From contig NC_026660.2 of the NCBI RefSeq assembly GCF_000004075.3, positions 21,579,498-21,643,497 on the forward strand: 64,000 bases of DNA, in the 5' to 3' direction. Below the pieces are notes generated by a model. The model was not told the origin of the DNA. It saw nothing but the letters and a program-made list of their open reading frames with translations, and made no database searches. A program made the translations under genes and the position numbers. This DNA is from Cucumis sativus (Eukaryota; Streptophyta; Magnoliopsida; Cucurbitales; Cucurbitaceae). This document shows, in pieces, positions 1-11,691 of this stretch. Numbering within the stretch: position 1 is the first letter of the stretch; each line of letters starts with the position of its first letter.

Positions 1-49
1 TTAATGTTTAATTTTGTTGTACACGTAAATTTAAAATAAATTGAATTAT

Positions 50-147
50 GGGCTCCTTTCCAGCTGCATCATCATAGTTGACAAGATTTGCCAGCTTTCA
101 ATTCTCTGGCATTTCTCCTCACGGTCAATCACTAGTCCTTTATAAAA
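50..147 (+). promoter_or_regulatory. Promoter of first XTH gene (conserved block plus TATA box)
   Basis: A TATAAAA box lies at 141-147, 107 bp before the ATG. Positions 50-100 (CCAGCT, then GTTGACA, then TTTGCCAGCTT) match blocks at the same relative place before the second (6174-6220) and third (10431-10480) XTH genes, so this is a shared proximal promoter module. GTTGAC contains a W-box core (TTGAC); whether WRKY factors use it is speculation. Confidence 0.6.
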
Positions 148-253
148 CCCTTCTCATCTTCCAACTTCAACACCATTCTCCCTCATCTGATCTCTTCTCA
201 CTCCTCTTCCCTCCTCCCTCTTTCTATTCTACTTACCTAAACCATAACACACA

Positions 254-1336
254 ATGCGTCTGCTTCTACTTTGTGCTTTCTTGGCTTCTCTAGTGGCTGC
301 CACAGCCGCCAACTTTCTCCGAGATGTCGACATTACGTGGGGCGGCCCGCGTGCCAAAATTCTTGATGGAGGCCGACATCTCAGCCTTTCTCTTGACAAA
401 GATTCAGGCTCTGGTTTCCAATCTAAGAAACAGTTTCTATTTGGAAGGTTTGATGTCCAAATGATGCTTGTCCCTGGAAACTCTGCTGGCACTGTTACCA
501 CCTTTTATGTAAGTTCTGATTATCTTTTTCTCCTTACTACTTGTCTTCTTAGTGTTTGATTTTCCCATAAAAGAGAAGTTGTTCTGACTTGGTATTTGTT
601 CTCGTGTGTAGTTGTCTTCTGAAGGAACGAGTCATGATGAGATTGACTTTGAATTCTTAGGCAATTTATCGGGAGATCCATACACACTCCACACCAATGT
701 GTACTCCCAAGGAAAAGGAGACAGAGAACAACAATTTCATCTCTGGTTTGATCCCACAAAGGCCTTCCACACTTACTCCATTGACTGGTCTCCACAAAGT
801 ATCATGTAATTCTCCATTCTCGTCAAACTTTTGAGTTGGATTGATGATTTGGCTTGATAAAAAGGTCCTATGTTTGAACTCCAATTAAAACTAATCAAAC
901 CTTTTCCATTTCCTTTTTCATCAGGTTTCTAGTGGATAACATTCCCATAAGGGTGTTCCACAACTGGGAAAAGATTGGTGTTTCATACCCAAAGAGCCAA
1001 CCAATGAAAGTATATTCAAGCCTATGGAATGCAGATGATTGGGCAACCAGAGGAGGGCGAGTGAAGACAGATTGGACAAAGGCTCCTTTCACAGCATCTT
1101 ACAGAAACTTTAATGCCAATGGATGCGTTGCATCAACTGGATCATCATCATCTTGCAGCTCCAAATATGCCAATACTCAGCAAGGTGGAACAAAAAACAA
1201 TCAAGGATTGGACGCCAAGAGTAGGAATAGATTGAGATGGGTGCAATCCAAGTTCATGGTTTATAATTACTGCACTGACCGTCAAAGATTTCCTCAAGGC
1301 ATCCCAGCTGAATGTAGGCGCTCAAGGTTTCTATGA
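254..1336 (+). CDS. Xyloglucan endotransglucosylase/hydrolase (XTH), array copy 1
   Basis: This is a secreted GH16 enzyme that cuts xyloglucan and religates the end to another chain, loosening or reinforcing the cell wall. Three exons: 254-508, 612-805 and 925-1336, joined in frame at GT-AG sites, giving 286 aa, a usual XTH length. Residues 1 to about 19 are a signal peptide. The catalytic motif [10 protein letters not shown] is at residues 93-102, with Glu95 as nucleophile and Glu99 as acid/base. It is followed by the N-glycosylation sequon NLS at 103-105. The C-terminal XET region follows ([34 protein letters not shown] with conserved cysteines). The sequence is closest in style to the XTH22-25/TCH4 group. 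It is the most diverged intact copy, with a longer Ser/Asn-rich loop before the last cysteine pair. Product certain at family level; subgroup not certain. Confidence 0.95.
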
Positions 1337-3900
1337 GAAAAAACATGAAAACGTATTGATTATTTGATTTGTTAATTAGTTCCTGCATTCGGATATGGTT
1401 TCATGTAATTTTTTTAAATTCTTTTTTTGCATATAAATTTGTATCCAAAATTGTCTTATCTTTACCTCTCGACCACATGTTCATTTTAAATAATCACTTT
1501 TCTTCTAAGTCTCTATATGAATGACGAAATAGATATAAAGGAAACCTTAAAAGCACATGGCATATAGTCACTAACATATATATAAATAAATGCAATTAAT
1601 TAAATTGTAACAAAACATGGTAAAGTATAGGCAAAAATCATTATTGACTTATGAAATAATGGAAATGATGATCAATAATCTTTAGCTATATCTTATGCAA
1701 TTAACTACGAGAATAGTTAAAAAAACTTAAAGAATAAATAAACAGAAGTCTTTGGTAACTCACTTCAATAAATACCATTTACGTTTGAAAAACTTATTGA
1801 CTTAGATAAAAAATATTATTAAGATTAACTTATCACTACAAGCAATTCTTTTAAATTATAACATAAACTTAAATAACTACATACTCCTTAAATATGTGGT
1901 TAAATCTTTTTTAAGAGTAGTTACTCCTTAAATATGTGGTTAAATCTTTTTTAAGATAAAATTAGGTTTTCCTCAATTTATTGATGACAGTTACAACTAT
2001 TTCAAATTTTTTCATATTTCTTGTCACTTGACACACAAACAAAATAACCAATATATAGTTCTTCAATAATTTTTCATATCGCATACCTTCAAAAAACTTT
2101 TTCAACAAAGATTATCTTTCGAATAATTAGTTCAGTTCGTCAATGAATGCTTACAGAATGCTTCATGAATTTTTAAAGAACATCCAAGATCTTTCCAATC
2201 TTATTTACAAAGATATAGATACAAATTCTTAATAAAAAGTAATAATTTATCTTCATCAAAATAATAAAAATCTTTATTGACAAAAAAAAAGAAAAGCCAA
2301 CAACTTATGTAACATTATGTTGCACATATATGGTTGAAATTAGAATCAGACACAGCTGGACTAAATAAAATGCCTATGTGCTAAGCTAGCATGCATGTCA
2401 TTCTTCTTCTTAAAGCACCATACACAAAATCTTTTTTGGATATGGTTTATTAATTATAATGTCATGCCATGCCCAACTCAACCAAGATCGCAAGCATATG
2501 TCATGTAGCTTTGCTTATAAGTGTCACACGTGTTAACAACAGTAAACTATATTAAATCTTATTTTCTACCCAACATTATTATTTATCATAGAAAATTTAA
2601 CACAATGCATGCAATATAATGGTGATCAGCCCAATCAACAACTATGATAACAATCTTTGTTCAGAAAACAAGTAACGCAAAAGTATATGTAATCTGTTAA
2701 TGTGATTTGTTACTTTGTTAGGTTGTTAAGGGTTATCGATACTACTGTACTTAAGAAATAAAGATTACAACCAAGATTGTTTCCACATAATCAAGTCACT
2801 AATTACTTGGACACCATTACCAGAATTGTTCTTAATTAAAAATTAGACCTGAAATCAAACTACCAATGCCATCGAAGATGGCATGCATGGGAATTGATAA
2901 TAGAGTTATAAATTATTAGAGCTATACATAATGGTTGGATTTGAATTAAAATAAGGATACAACGTCAACCTTAATTTGAATTCAAACTTCTGGTTAAGGA
3001 TTTAATTAAATCAACCCAGCGGCATTCAGTAGGTGTCAATATAGGATAGGAACGCGTCGTTCCAAATAAAATATTAGGATGAGGGTCGTTCGGTCGCTTT
3101 GCTACAAAAGATCATTCCAGCATCCCTAACATTACGACGAGCTGCCGCGCGGATTCAGAAGGTAATAGGTCTAATTATCAGAGGTGGGGTTGTAGTTTAA
3201 TAATTTAAAGGATTCCTAAGCTAATACCCTATTTAAATAGGTTTAATTACATTGTTAGCCTAAATCCACTAGTTTATTCTCCAACAGTCTAAAAAAGTTG
3301 AGATATTACATTATAAAATCATGCCTAAATGACATTTACAACTCTCCCTAATTCTATTTTTTAAAATATATACTTATTAAAAAAAGAACCATATTAGATT
3401 ATGTTTTATGTTTTCTTATCAACAAATTTTGAAAACAATTTCTGTATGTTAGTTCTAAATCATATGGATTAATTGATGGGTTGATTTGACGAAAATTTTA
3501 GATATGAATTATATTCATGAAAAATTAATAATAGTTTATTGTCAACTAAATGTAATGATGAAATAATACTAGTTTTATGTTTTATAAATATACAATATCA
3601 TGTATTGAAAATATAATTGTTTATACATTCCTAGTTTTTATATTCTCTATCAAACAGGTCTGGTAACTTTATTGAAAACAAAATAAGTAAGTACAATAGA
3701 ACCAGGAAAGGCAAAAGAAGAACTTCTAATTGAGAGGAGAGCTATAGAAGTATGAAAATTACAACTCAATCCAATTTCTTTATTGACCAACTCAAATTGG
3801 TTTCCCAACCTGATCGGTTTATTTAAAGAGAGCTATCAAACCTGATTCTAAACCTTATAAATCAAAATTCAATTGACATAGAAAAAAGTTCATAAGCTTC
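1337..3900. other. AT-rich spacer between XTH copy 1 and the orphan promoter block
   Basis: No credible coding sequence. A 40-bp direct duplication lies at 1882-1956. About 2930-3160 contains a block (ending near CTGCCGCG) that recurs diverged at about 8060-8220 and 13720-13870. About 3650-3860 recurs at about 8366-8560. These parallels show the spacer was duplicated along with the genes. Confidence 0.6.
1882..1956. repeat. Direct tandem duplication, 40-bp period
   Basis: The unit starting TACTCCTTAAATATGTGG occurs at 1882 and again at 1922. At least 35 bp are identical, so it is a recent local duplication. It lies 0.5 kb downstream of XTH copy 1 in noncoding DNA. Confidence 0.9.
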
Positions 3901-3959
3901 TAATTTAAAAGAAAAATACAGAATTGTATTAGATAGCTGTTTTGACATTTGAGAGTTGA

Positions 3960-4245
3960 CGCTGAACATATAAAGCCTAATTCTGAATTTGATGAACACA
4001 TGTTAATTCAAAATGACCTAATGTTTATGATATACAAATGTCTGCCTGATAGATGCCAGCTAAAACGAATCTGGTTGGCAAGCCATCCCACTCTCAAACA
4101 CACCCGGCAGGTCAACTTGCCACCATACCAAGCATCAACTTTCAAGGACATGCAATACTCAGAAGCTTCACAATTCAGAAATAAACAACTCCTTATCCCT
4201 GTTTCCTCAGAATTCTTCTCCTTGATGTTATTAAATCAAAAATAA
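3960..4245 (+). other. Orphan XTH-promoter-like block (no gene follows)
   Basis: GATGCCAGCTAAAACGAATC near 4050 and GAAGCTTCACAATTCAGAA near 4163 match 13960-14150, the promoter of the dead XTH copy (GATGCCAGCTAAGACGAATC; GAAGCTTCACAATTCAGAA). More weakly they match the upstream blocks of copies 2 and 3 at 5755 and 10240. No XTH exon follows before 6433, although a second, more complete promoter block begins at about 5740. It is either the remains of a deleted copy or a promoter-only duplication. The 98-codon open frame through it shows no protein family signal. Confidence 0.55.
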
Positions 4246-4249
4246 ATAG

Positions 4250-5740
4250 AAAAACATAAACACACTAGGAAAAAGATGTGAACTAACTCTAATGTGGTTG
4301 AAAAAAATGAAAACGGATGTCTAATCTCCCTTTTTAAAATGCAGATGTTACCGACATTAAAGCTGCTATGGTTCATTTTTAAAAAAAAATTAAAAGTAAC
4401 ATTAAACCTCGTTTATTTTTCCCATCTCACCATTTCTTTCCCACCTCTCACTTTACTCTATCAGGTCTTTGTTCAATGATAGATCTTATCGAATTCACTT
4501 ATAAATATTTATACACAATGAACACATAGATCTTAGAGTTCACCAATGGCACTTTAACTACGTTAGAGAACATTTTTATTAACAAAAAGAATATAAGACT
4601 CCAAATTATAGACAAACATTTAGAATTGGAGAGTTTACGTAGTTCACTTCTCTAAACTCTAGGATTGAATTCGTAAATAAAATAATTACGAGTACCATTT
4701 AAGTTTCAAGGATAAGTTCTTCATTAGCTAATCAATCAAGGAGAACTCACATATGATCATTCATACATTCAAACATTCAAAGCACCAAATATATATTCAA
4801 CGTAACACCTTCTGTGGCACTTGAATAAGCCCATCACACACATATCCCACCTCAACAAAGGGCTAATTTATAAATTTCGCCAACTGATCAAAATCACTTT
4901 TTTTTAGTAGAGAGTTAACCTTAGGTGAATTTCTTATATAACGTCCCATATCTTCTTCAACATTGCCATTGATCTCCCTATATATAGATCCTGTTATAAC
5001 GGAGATTTTATGGAAATAGTTAAATTAGATTGGGTTGAAGATCCTATTTGAGTTACTCATTTGACCCAAAAAAATTGGGGTTTGGTTTAAAAAAAAATTA
5101 TAACCTAACCCAACTCAACCCAATACATTTACACCCCATAATGTACCTAAGTATCTTTCTAGATTATATATAAATCAGAATGAAGAAAAATTAAGTTCAA
5201 ACTAGTGGTTGCACTAGAAGTTTTAGATTGTTTCGGCCCTTAATTTCATATGTGTGGAGTAGACTATTATAACTCATTTCATATTTGAAGATTAAACTAC
5301 AATAGTAGTAGTTGGTGTCTACAACTATTATAACCTATAATTAATTATAATAATACTATTTTACTAATGTAAATCTTTTTATTCTTTTTGCTATGATGTG
5401 AATATTTGTCACAATGTTTCCTATTTCCTATTCTCCTTTTGTTCTTTTTGTGCCTTACAGTGTTTATAACTAATTTCTATACTGATTAAAATAGTCTATT
5501 CCAAACAAAAACAACTATAACTAATATTACAATAATTTGTAATACAAATTTATTTTAACTTTAAACTATAATAACTTAAATATTGTAAGACCTATCAACT
5601 ATAGTAACCAACAAAATGCTACAAATATTACAGATGCTCATAAAGCCGAAATAGAATTTCAACCCAGACTTTATGGTTTACGAGAAAAAAAACATAAAGT
5701 GAACGCAATAGATATTGCAGAGGAAGGAATGATTGCAAGC
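4250..5740. other. AT-rich spacer, no gene seen
   Basis: No open frame with family features. About 5260-5660 is rich in short ACTATTATAAC-like words in both orientations, which could be an old MITE, but no clear ends were found. No XTH exon remnant was recognised here, although a lost copy would be expected in this interval. Confidence 0.4.
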
Positions 5741-6282
5741 TAAAGCAATCTCATTTGAGAAAAATGCCTGCCAGCTTAAATGGATCTTGTCCGTTGCGCC
5801 TATCTCTTTTTTCCCTAGTCTGCAACGGCTATGATATCCGTGGGACAATACTTATTATTACATACAACTTCACCTCCATGCATCATTTAGATGTTTGACT
5901 ATTAAAATATTTTGTTTGTTGACAATAATACATAAGGTTCACATTATTAAGGAGGATTTTAAGGATTATAAGAATTAAATGATTTGTAACTTTCGGTTTT
6001 TATATTAAATTGTGTCTATTGAGTTATTTGGAAGTTTTTGAAAGTTATGATTGTTAAAATATTTATGTTATTATATTTTGTAAACCTGTTTAGTTGAATA
6101 AAAAATTACTTTCTCCACCCATCTTCCAACAACTTTTATGTGGCTTTCCTACGCTCTTCCTCCCCCAATGATTTGGGCCCCTCTCCAGCTCTCACCATGG
6201 TTGACACGGTTTGCCAGATCGGCAATAATTAGAGTGAATTATAGCATTTTGGCAATCTCTTACCACTCATCACCTATATAAA
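5740..6282 (+). promoter_or_regulatory. Promoter region of second XTH gene
   Basis: The distal block at about 5745-5865 (CGGCTATGA, then GTGGGACAATACTTATTATTA) and the proximal block at 6174-6220 (CCAGCTCTCACCATGGTTGACA, then TTTGCCAG) are both repeated before copy 3 at 10240-10350 and 10431-10480. A TATATAAA box lies at 6275-6282, about 150 bp before the ATG. The conservation reflects duplication and perhaps selection. Confidence 0.6.
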
Positions 6283-6432
6283 TGTTTCTCGATCGAACCC
6301 AACTTCGACACCAAGCTTTGTATTCTTCACATCTATCCTATTTGAACACCGTCACTTTGTTATAGTCTCTCTCGCGGAAGCCAACAAAAAAAAAAAAGAT
6401 AAAAGCATTCTCCTCACAAAGGTCCAACAACA

Positions 6433-7454
6433 ATGCTTCTACTGTTTGTGTTCATGGCTTCTGTAATGACCGCCACCGCTGGCAACTTTCTCCAAGATGT
6501 TGACATTACTTGGGGTGGTCCACGTGCCAAGATACTAGATGGAGGCAGGCATCTCTCGCTCTCTCTCGACAAAGACTCGGGATCAGGTTTCCAATCTAAG
6601 CAAGAGTTTCTATTTGGTAGATTTGATGTCCAAATGAAGCTTGTCCCTGGAAACTCTGCTGGCACTGTCACCACTTTTTATGTAAGTTCCAACATAAAAT
6701 TATAATCCAATATGAACTCTTTTTTTCCATATAGAGTTCTTTTAGATTTAACTCGCAATATGTTATCTTGCAGTTGTCTTCTCAAGGAGGATCACACGAT
6801 GAGATTGACTTCGAATTCTTGGGCAACTCGTCTGGAGATCCATACACACTCCATACCAACGTTTACTCACAAGGAAAAGGAAATAGGGAACAACAATTTC
6901 ACCTTTGGTTTGATCCCACCAAGGGATTTCACACCTATTCTATCGATTGGTCTCCAGAAAGTATCAAGTAAGATGGTTTTGCTATTATGCACTAATCTTC
7001 CTACATACTATTTAACTTCTTCCCAAATTACTAAAACACGCTTTACCTTTTCAGGTTTCTAGTGGATAACATTCCTATAAGGGTATTCCGTAACTGGGAA
7101 AATATTGGAGTGTCTTACCCGAAGAGCCAACCCATGAGAGTTTATTCAAGTTTGTGGAATGCAGATGATTGGGCAACTAGAGGGGGATTGGTGAAGACTG
7201 ATTGGACACAAGCCCCTTTCACAGCATCATACAGAAACTTTAACGCCAATGGGTGTGTTGCATCATCTGGGTCATCATCGTGTGGCTCGAAGTTTTCGAG
7301 TACTCTCCAAGGTGGAGCACAAAGTGGATTAGATGCCAAGAGTAGAAATAGATTGAGATGGGTGCAGTCCAAGTTCATGGTTTACAATTACTGCACTGAC
7401 CATAAAAGATTTCCTCAAGGCATTCCAGCTGAATGCAAGCGCCCAAGGTTCTAG
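6433..7454 (+). CDS. Xyloglucan endotransglucosylase/hydrolase (XTH), array copy 2
   Basis: Secreted GH16 xyloglucan-remodelling enzyme. Exons 6433-6681, 6774-6967 and 7055-7454 join in frame to 280 aa. The signal peptide is residues 1 to about 16. The active site [10 protein letters not shown] is at 91-100 (Glu93 nucleophile, Glu97 acid/base) and the sequon NSS at 101-103. The XET C-terminal region is complete, with the final cysteines in CGS, YCTD and AEC. Exon 2 encodes exactly the same residues as exon 2 of copy 3. Their DNA differs at six positions, all third-codon and synonymous, so the pair is young and under purifying selection. The stop comes one codon earlier than in copies 1 and 3. 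Short introns (92 and 87 bp) match those of copy 3 in position. Confidence 0.96.
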
Positions 7455-8890
7455 TGAGAAAGCTAGCTTATGCCGAGCTCCAAACCTAAAGTCATACTGT
7501 ATACAACTCAAGAGATTGAACTTCCCCTGTATCTCCTATAATTATTTGGTTTCATGCAATTATTTTATTCTTTTTTGCATATAAATTTGTTTTCATTATT
7601 AATCTTATTTAACCTCTCTCGCCATACTTGCCATTCTAAATAGATAACTTTTTTTCTTTTTGTAATTTTGTAATTTTCTAATAATCAACTTTTTTTTCTT
7701 TTCGTAATTTTTTAATAATCAACTTACTTTTTTTAAAAAAAAATAGAAACATAGAAAGAAAATGAAATAGATATAAGGCAAGCATTATAGCCCGTGACAT
7801 ATTCAACGAAATTAAAAAAAAAAATATTGTGAAAGCTAGGATACTTGAAAAATATTTGACAACAATTTAGTGGCTTTATTAATTGTGTGTCTGTTAATCA
7901 AATCACATCTCTAAATTTTGAAATGTGATTACATTAATGCAATTATTACTTCAATAGTTTCAATTGATAATAGAGGGTGTAAACTGATACACTTACAAAA
8001 GATCAATCCTATTAAAGGCATGTATGAGCATTGGAAATAATACCTCTACCTATGGTTGGAATTGAATTGTATTATTCAATTTAATTGAGATAGTTTGGAT
8101 TAAATAAGTATGCAACTCCAACCTTAATTTGGATTCAAACTTCAACAAAAGATTTCAACATCCCCACCATTATGACAATCTGCCGCGTATTAGGAAAAGT
8201 ACTATGAGAGATGGGGTTTAAACATAGAGAATATTTTAGTCCTAAACTTCTTGGTTGGTGTTAAATAGATGGAGGCATGGTGTACACACAGGACACAGCT
8301 GGTTGGGTTGAATCAGGCTAGGAATATTTTTTTTGGCCAACTTTTCTTTCTAAAGGATATTCTTAGGTTTGTTGATAGAAAACAAAATAAGTACAGTAGA
8401 GTTAAAAGTTAGCGGAGAGTCTATAGAAAAGCCTTCCAATTGAGAATGGTAGAAGTATCACACTTCAATCCTATTTCTTTCTTAACCAAATAGAATGGGT
8501 TCTCCAACTTGATCAACCTATTGAAAAGAGTAATCCAACCCCAACTCAATCTTTATATTTTTATGTATGACGAGAGGAGAAAGATGAAACGTAAACTTGA
8601 ATTTTGTATCTAGAAATAATTCTAAATCAATTATTTCTCTCCAAATTTATGAGGGGCCATGAAAGAACCAAATTCACAACTAAATAGGAGGGATTCTAGT
8701 GATATAAAGGTGTAGTTTATAAATCTTAAAGAATTTAAAGCCGTGACCTATATCAACATAATGTACCTACCTTTTTGGTGGTCTAATGATAGAAACGTCA
8801 AAGTTAAGTAGAATGTCATTGCCATGTCGAAAAGGAATGTGAAAAACATCTAATGTTGAATCTCCAAATTTCTTTTTTTAAAAAAACAAG
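7455..8890. other. Spacer downstream of XTH copy 2
   Basis: No gene found. About 8060-8220 and 8366-8560 are diverged repeats of 2930-3160 and 3650-3860, the spacer after copy 1. T-rich and A-rich runs fill the rest. Confidence 0.5.
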
Positions 8891-8944
8891 AACCTACTAA
8901 AAAGAATATTTTATGTGTTGAGAGTAGTCCAAGGTATGCTCAAA

Positions 8945-9375
8945 ACTAATAAGTAGTCCAAAGCCTAAAGAGAAATCATGAAAGAGCATAAAGGGTGTGT
9001 GCATCCCAAAACGGAATGCCAACGTCTCACGGTTGGGCAAATTAGCTAAGCTAGAAAACATATAGCAATGAAAAGAAAAAATAAATGAGCTAATGCCAAA
9101 AGGGTAGCTGCCGGATTCGATTTTTGAACCATGGATCAAATCTTAAGCTTGAGGCGTTACAAATTCTACTTCTCTGCTAAAAAATCTATATTTTATATAT
9201 AATTAGAGTTCTCTATGACAAGATCCAAAATCTATGGACAGGCCCAAGTCCAAAGAGAATCGAGAAAAAGCATAAACGAGTGTGTCTCAAAAGGTAAATA
9301 ATAGTGCTTGAGGTTGGATCAATTAGCCAAGTCCATAAATATATATTAATAAAAAATAAATAAGCCAAAGTCAAT
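8945..9375. repeat. Diverged internal duplication in the XTH 2-3 spacer
   Basis: About 8948-9085 and about 9247-9375 share the same word order (AGTCCAAAG, then AGAGCATAAA or AAAGCATAAA, GTGTGT, GGTTGG, AATTAGC, AAATAA, then GAGCTAA or AAGCCAA). They are therefore two diverged copies of a segment of about 135 bp. Function unknown; noncoding. Confidence 0.55.
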
Positions 9376-9459
9376 TGACACCCAAAACATTCTGACACTC
9401 CTACCATCACACAAAGGCATGAGTGTGTGTATGATAGTTGATTTATAAATAGTCTCATT

Positions 9460-10230
9460 CAACCATTATAAAAAATGGTAAGTAACCTTCAAGAGAAAGG
9501 TAATCTTCAATGGAGAAATTAGACCTCACATTTTTTTGTGCTTAACTAAATTAGTCACTCCTTATATTAACCTAAGCACTAAAGTGCAATAAAATCGACA
9601 TCTCATCGTTGTAAGATTATCTTAAATCAACTTAGACCAGATCGAGATTAGACTAAAGGAAAACAAGTTGAAGGCAAAAGCCACAACATTAAGGTCCAAC
9701 CCATATGAGATCTAGATATCAATAATATGTAATAGATCATTTAAATTTAAAGAAAGTTAACTATGACATATATCTATTCAATATAAAATTAAAAATATAG
9801 AACTATTATACACTCCTAAACTTAAATAACCTATTAAAAAATTTGATATCCCAATTTTATCTAGATTTTTCGAAACTCCAAAAGATTACACTTTAGAGTT
9901 TGAAATAAATAGCTAAATTGGCCATAAGTTGAGTTTAAAAAAGAGACTTGATAGTATAACAAATTTTGATGACTTAAAAATATTTATTGAATTCACATCT
10001 TTAGAAAGTATCCACCACTCGTTTCCTTTTCTCTCTTTTCACTTTTACTCTCTGGATAGATAAGTGTAATTCAAGATGGACCAATTATTTTTCTAAACTA
10101 AATTATTATATATAGATTAAAAGTGAATTAAAAATTCAGTTTAATATGCGAGAGTGATAAATTCACTTGTGACGTTTCTAGGCTGAAGTTATACACCTCG
10201 ACGTGTTAACAAGTCATAGAGGTGAAAATA
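9460..10230. other. AT-rich spacer before the promoter of XTH copy 3
   Basis: No coding or structural signal recognised between the diverged duplication and the start of the conserved XTH promoter block at about 10240. Confidence 0.4.
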
Positions 10231-10239
10231 GAATTTGAG

Positions 10240-10534
10240 AAAATGCTTGCCAGCCTAAATAGATTTTGGCTGTAGTGCCTCTCTCTTTTCCCCAGTCCGC
10301 ACCGGCTATGAGATCTGTGGGACAATACTTATTATTAAATCCAGCTTCACATTCATGCATAATTTAGATGTTTCACTATTTAAATATGACTTTTTGTGGC
10401 TTTCCTATGCTCTTCTTCACCAAATGATTTGGGCCTCTGTCCAGCTCCCACCATGGTTGACACGTTTGCCAGCTCTGCAATTAGAGTGAATTATAGTTTT
10501 TTCGCTTTCTCTTAACACTCACCACCTATATAAA
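10240..10534 (+). promoter_or_regulatory. Promoter region of third XTH gene
   Basis: Carries the distal block (GTGGGACAATACTTATTATTA at about 10318-10338) and the proximal block at 10431-10480 shared with copy 2. TATATAAA lies at 10527-10534, about 100-130 bp before the candidate start codons. Confidence 0.6.
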
Positions 10535-10665
10535 GGTTTCTCAAACTCAACTTCAACGCCAAGCTTTGTCATCTTCACATCTATCCTATTTCAACACCGT
10601 CACTTCGTTATAGTCTCTCTTGCGGAAGCAAAAAAATGCATTCTCCTCACAAAGGTTTGGCAATA

Positions 10666-11691
10666 ATGCTTCTACTGTGTGTGCTTATGGCTTCCATATT
10701 GACCACCAGTGCCGGCAACTTTCTCCAAGACGTCGACATTACATGGGGAGGTCCACGTGCCAAGATACTAGACAGTGGCCGGCATCTCTCGCTCTCTCTT
10801 GACAAAGACTCAGGATCAGGTTTCCAATCTAAGCAGGAGTTTCTATTTGGTAGATTCGATGTGCAAATGCAGCTCGTCCCGGGAAACTCTGCTGGCACAG
10901 TCACCACTTTTTATGTAAGTTCCAACATAAAATTCTAATCCAATATGGACTCTCTTTTTTTCATGTAGAGTTCTTTTAGATTTAACTAGCAATGTGTTAT
11001 CTTGCAGTTGTCTTCTCAAGGAGGATCACATGATGAGATTGACTTTGAATTCTTAGGCAACTCGTCTGGAGATCCATACACGCTTCATACCAACGTTTAC
11101 TCACAAGGAAAAGGAAATAGGGAACAACAATTTCATCTTTGGTTTGATCCCACCAAGGGATTTCACACCTATTCTATCGATTGGTCTCCAGAAAGTATCA
11201 AGTAAGATGGTTTTGCCATATACGCAATAATCCTCCTACATACTATTTAACTTCTTCCAAATTACTAAACCACACTTTACTTTTTCAGGTTTTTAGTGGA
11301 TAACATTCCTATAAGGGTATTCCATAACTGGGAAAATATTGGAGTGTCTTACCCGAAGAGCCAACCCATGAGAGTTTATTCAAGTTTGTGGAATGCAGAT
11401 GATTGGGCAACTAGAGGGGGGTTGGTGAAGACTGATTGGACGCAAGCCCCTTTCACAGCATCATACAGAAACTTTAACGCCAACGGGTGTGTTGCATCAT
11501 CTGGGTCATCATCTTGTGGCTCTAAGTTTTCGAGTACTTTACAAGGTGGAGCACAAAGTGGACTAGATGCCAAGAGTAGAAATAGATTGAGATGGGTGCA
11601 GTCCAAGTTCATGATTTACAATTACTGCACTGACCATAAAAGATTTCCTCAAGGCATTCCAGCTGAATGCAGGCGTCCAAGGTTCCTGTGA
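10666..11691 (+). CDS. Xyloglucan endotransglucosylase/hydrolase (XTH), array copy 3
   Basis: Secreted GH16 enzyme. Exons 10666-10914, 11008-11201 and 11289-11691 give 281 aa. Catalytic Glu93 and Glu97 sit in [10 protein letters not shown], and the sequon NSS follows directly. The start at 10666 aligns with the start of copy 2 and leaves a normal signal peptide. However, an in-frame ATG 30 bp upstream at 10636 would add [10 protein letters not shown]. In copy 2 the matching triplet is AAG, so the upstream ATG is a derived change; either start is possible. The copy is very close to copy 2, including the introns, and the C-terminal XET region is intact. Product certain at family level. Confidence 0.95.

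Noticed and set aside
229-501. Antisense open frames over exon 1 of the XTH genes (also 6414-6674, 10647-10907)
   Set aside because: They mirror the conserved sense codons of a proven gene family and are shadows, not separate genes.
3949-4245. 98-codon open frame through the orphan promoter block
   Set aside because: The block is homologous to noncoding XTH promoter DNA, so the open frame is accidental.
5260-5660. Possible MITE with ACTATTATAAC words in both orientations
   Set aside because: No matching ends or target duplication could be defined.
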